A stretch of 8,376 bases of DNA, taken from Candidatus Aegiribacteria sp. (GTDB lineage: Bacteria; Fermentibacterota; Fermentibacteria; Fermentibacterales; JCC-6). The notes beneath the pieces were generated by a model. The model made no database searches. It saw only the letters and a list, made by a program, of their open reading frames with translations, and was not told where the DNA came from. The translations under genes were made by a program, and so were the position numbers. Within the stretch, counting starts at the first letter, position 1. Each line of letters starts with the position of its first letter. Below, piece by piece: positions 7,135 to 8,376 of this stretch. The stretch is taken from contig JAUVUL010000046.1 of assembly GCA_030600975.1 (NCBI GenBank), positions 1 through 8,376 of the forward strand, written 5' to 3'.

Positions 7135-7164
7135 ATTATAGACTGAGTTCATACGTTCCTGCAA
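7135..7164 (-). promoter_or_regulatory. candidate sigma70-type promoter for the propeller/SPOR-like gene
   Basis: Read on the minus strand, a perfect TATAAT (7140-7135) follows an 18-base spacer after TTGCAG (7164-7159), which matches only the TTG half of the -35 consensus. Transcription would start near 7128, giving a leader of about 55 bases before the ATG at 7073. The -10 box is persuasive but the -35 box is weak. Confidence 0.45.
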
Positions 7165-7333
7165 GGATTCATAATCGGGGCTGGATCAGCCTGTGATTCT
7201 TTCGGGAATCGTTCTGGAATTTCCTTATTGCAGAGCGGGATTGAATCGTGTATTGTTTTTCTGTATGCGATCAAATGCGTTGGAAAATTAGTCAAGGGGT
7301 TGATTCTCTTTTCATGACTACCCTGCACAGGTG

Positions 7334-7359
7334 AGCCTCTCTTGAGGCTGAACAGGAGG
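7334..7359 (+). promoter_or_regulatory. small stem-loop beside the ribosome binding site of the 3' gene
   Basis: AGCCTC (7334-7339) and GAGGCT (7344-7349) form a perfect six-pair stem with a four-base loop. Its 3' side ends four bases before the AGGAGG ribosome binding site (7354-7359). The CCTC in the left arm could pair instead with the GAGG of that site, so two exclusive folds exist on paper. The rest of 7074-7364 shows only the minus-strand promoter candidate and no further gene. Confidence 0.35.
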
Positions 7360-7364
7360 AACCG

Positions 7365-8376
7365 ATGAAATATCCGTTACTGTCCGATGCCGATATGAAA
7401 GCCATGGATGCTCTAAAGAAACATCATGGCGGTGCAGAGAACATCGTCAGTACCATCAGAAAAATGAGAGATTTTGAGACACGGAAACAAATCCTTGCTG
7501 AAAAGGGTTTCGGAAAAATGATCGAAGAAGCGGAAGTCTACGCCCGGAACTTCCCGCAGGTAGAGGATTTTGAGAAAGAAAACGGAATCACCTACAACGA
7601 TTCTCTTGGAACCGCAACGAGTCAGGTTTCCGGATTCCAGGGCGCAAAGGTCACTCACGAATGTATCAAACGAATAGCTGAGAGTGCCGGGTCCGATGAG
7701 CCATGCTTCGCTCCTCAGGAGATGATATCCGTAGTAGCCCTTACTGATAACTACATTTACAATGGTGATCTTCTCGCAACGCTTACAATGGCCGAGAACA
7801 TCATGAAGGCCAGCAAGTTCTGCAGTACGAATCTTATTGGTATACCCCAGCCGGAGAAGCGATTCCGAGAGCTGCAAGCTATAACCGGGGAGAAATTCGT
7901 CAGATACGAATGTGAGGACGGGATCTGTGCGCTTACCCTGAAGAATCAGGGCACACCTTTCGGTAATTTCGGCGGGATCGAAGTGGCCAACAACAATCAC
8001 CTGATCTACCTCGATGGAGTTACCCGCACCGCACTTGCAACCGGAGGGGATTTCTACCTGAATCCCAGCTGGAGTACCATTGTTGCAATCTGCTACTATG
8101 GGCGTGATATACCCAATCTTCATATAAAAATTTCTATGCTTCTCGCCACGCAGAACCCGATTCAGTTCAGGATGCTTCTCAACATCATGAACGAATACAT
8201 CCGCGAGGACGGCACCTCACCGATATACGAGATCAACATCGGTAACGGTGCTACAGCTGATACTTTCATCCAGTGCGCGAAGGAACTTGACGCAAGCGAT
8301 ATCAAGGGTGTCAGCCTTGCAGCTCACATCTACATCAATCCCGACCTCGGTATGGAGGGCTTCAACTGGACAGATC
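7365..8376 (+). CDS. conserved-looking cytoplasmic protein of unknown family, 3' end outside window
   Basis: The ATG at 7365 follows a consensus AGGAGG five bases upstream. The frame then stays open for 337 codons to the end of the window with no stop, so it is a real but incomplete gene. There is no signal peptide and no membrane segment. The N-terminal 75 residues look helical and charged (DADMKAMDALKKHHGG, then RKMRDFETRKQILAEKGFG). A mixed alpha/beta domain follows, with Gly- and Asn-rich turns: TPFGNFGGIEVANNNH (197-212), LDGVTRTALATGGDFYLNP (216-234) and NIGNGATADTF (291-301). Seven cysteines (100, 114, 153, 183, 188, 243, 304) are scattered; only Cys183 and Cys188 are close together. 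The look is that of a soluble metabolic enzyme, but I do not recognise the family and assign no reaction. A small hairpin sits next to its ribosome binding site. It is divergent from the propeller gene at 7073. Confidence 0.88.
   Translation, partial: MKYPLLSDADMKAMDALKKHHGGAENIVSTIRKMRDFETRKQILAEKGFGKMIEEAEVYARNFPQVEDFEKENGITYNDSLGTATSQVSGFQGAKVTHECIKRIAESAGSDEPCFAPQEMISVVALTDNYIYNGDLLATLTMAENIMKASKFCSTNLIGIPQPEKRFRELQAITGEKFVRYECEDGICALTLKNQGTPFGNFGGIEVANNNHLIYLDGVTRTALATGGDFYLNPSWSTIVAICYYGRDIPNLHIKISMLLATQNPIQFRMLLNIMNEYIREDGTSPIYEINIGNGATADTFIQCAKELDASDIKGVSLAAHIYINPDLGMEGFNWTD

Noticed and set aside
7147..7318. Plus-strand open stretch of about 56 codons between the divergent genes
   Set aside because: It has no ATG or GTG start and no ribosome binding site, and it overlaps the region where promoters are expected.
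7413..8123. Minus-strand reading frame of 236 codons
   Set aside because: It lies entirely opposite the plus-strand gene that starts at 7365, which has a consensus ribosome binding site and stays open for 337 codons. The minus frame has no ribosome binding site I can see and its translation is Cys- and Ser-rich without recognisable features.

Overview
The window looks like chromosomal DNA of a Gram-negative (diderm) bacterium, probably from a poorly cultured lineage in or near the FCB group. This is inferred from three things: a type IX secretion (T9SS)-style C-terminal sorting domain on a secreted beta-propeller, a lipoprotein with a diderm-type signal, and several large secreted repeat proteins. 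No marker gene is present to fix the lineage. Nothing in the window points to a phage, plasmid, IS element, CRISPR array, tRNA or rRNA.

Layout from left to right. Bases 1-650 (+) are the 3' end of a secreted-looking, propeller-like protein, closed by a hairpin at 701-730. Bases 876-1682 (+) encode an MscS mechanosensitive channel, followed 49 bases later by a small putative lipoprotein (1732-2220) that is probably co-transcribed. Bases 2221-2547 lie between annotated intact genes, but they hold a hairpin and, on the minus strand, what appears to be the broken 3' end of another gene (2291-2479). Its predicted C-terminus resembles that of the first protein. Bases 2548-4278 (+) encode a 576-residue secreted protein with Asp-box propeller repeats and a T9SS-like sorting domain, followed by a perfect 12-bp hairpin. 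Two minus-strand genes follow. In transcription order, 7073-5601 encodes a secreted propeller ending in a SPOR-like domain, and 5490-4471 encodes a seven-helix membrane protein with a coiled coil and a double-CxxC tail. Bases 7365-8376 (+) are the 5' part of a well-translated cytoplasmic gene that runs off the window. It is easily missed because it has no stop codon here and a long spurious reading frame lies opposite it.

No metabolic pathway links the genes. The common theme is the cell envelope and exterior: osmotic protection (MscS), a lipoprotein, two or three exported beta-propellers, and a membrane sensor-like protein. The points most worth a second look are the C-terminal tail shared by the first protein and the gene remnant, the kinase-less sensor-like membrane protein, the propeller/SPOR-like combination, and the unrecognised 3' gene with a hairpin beside its ribosome binding site.
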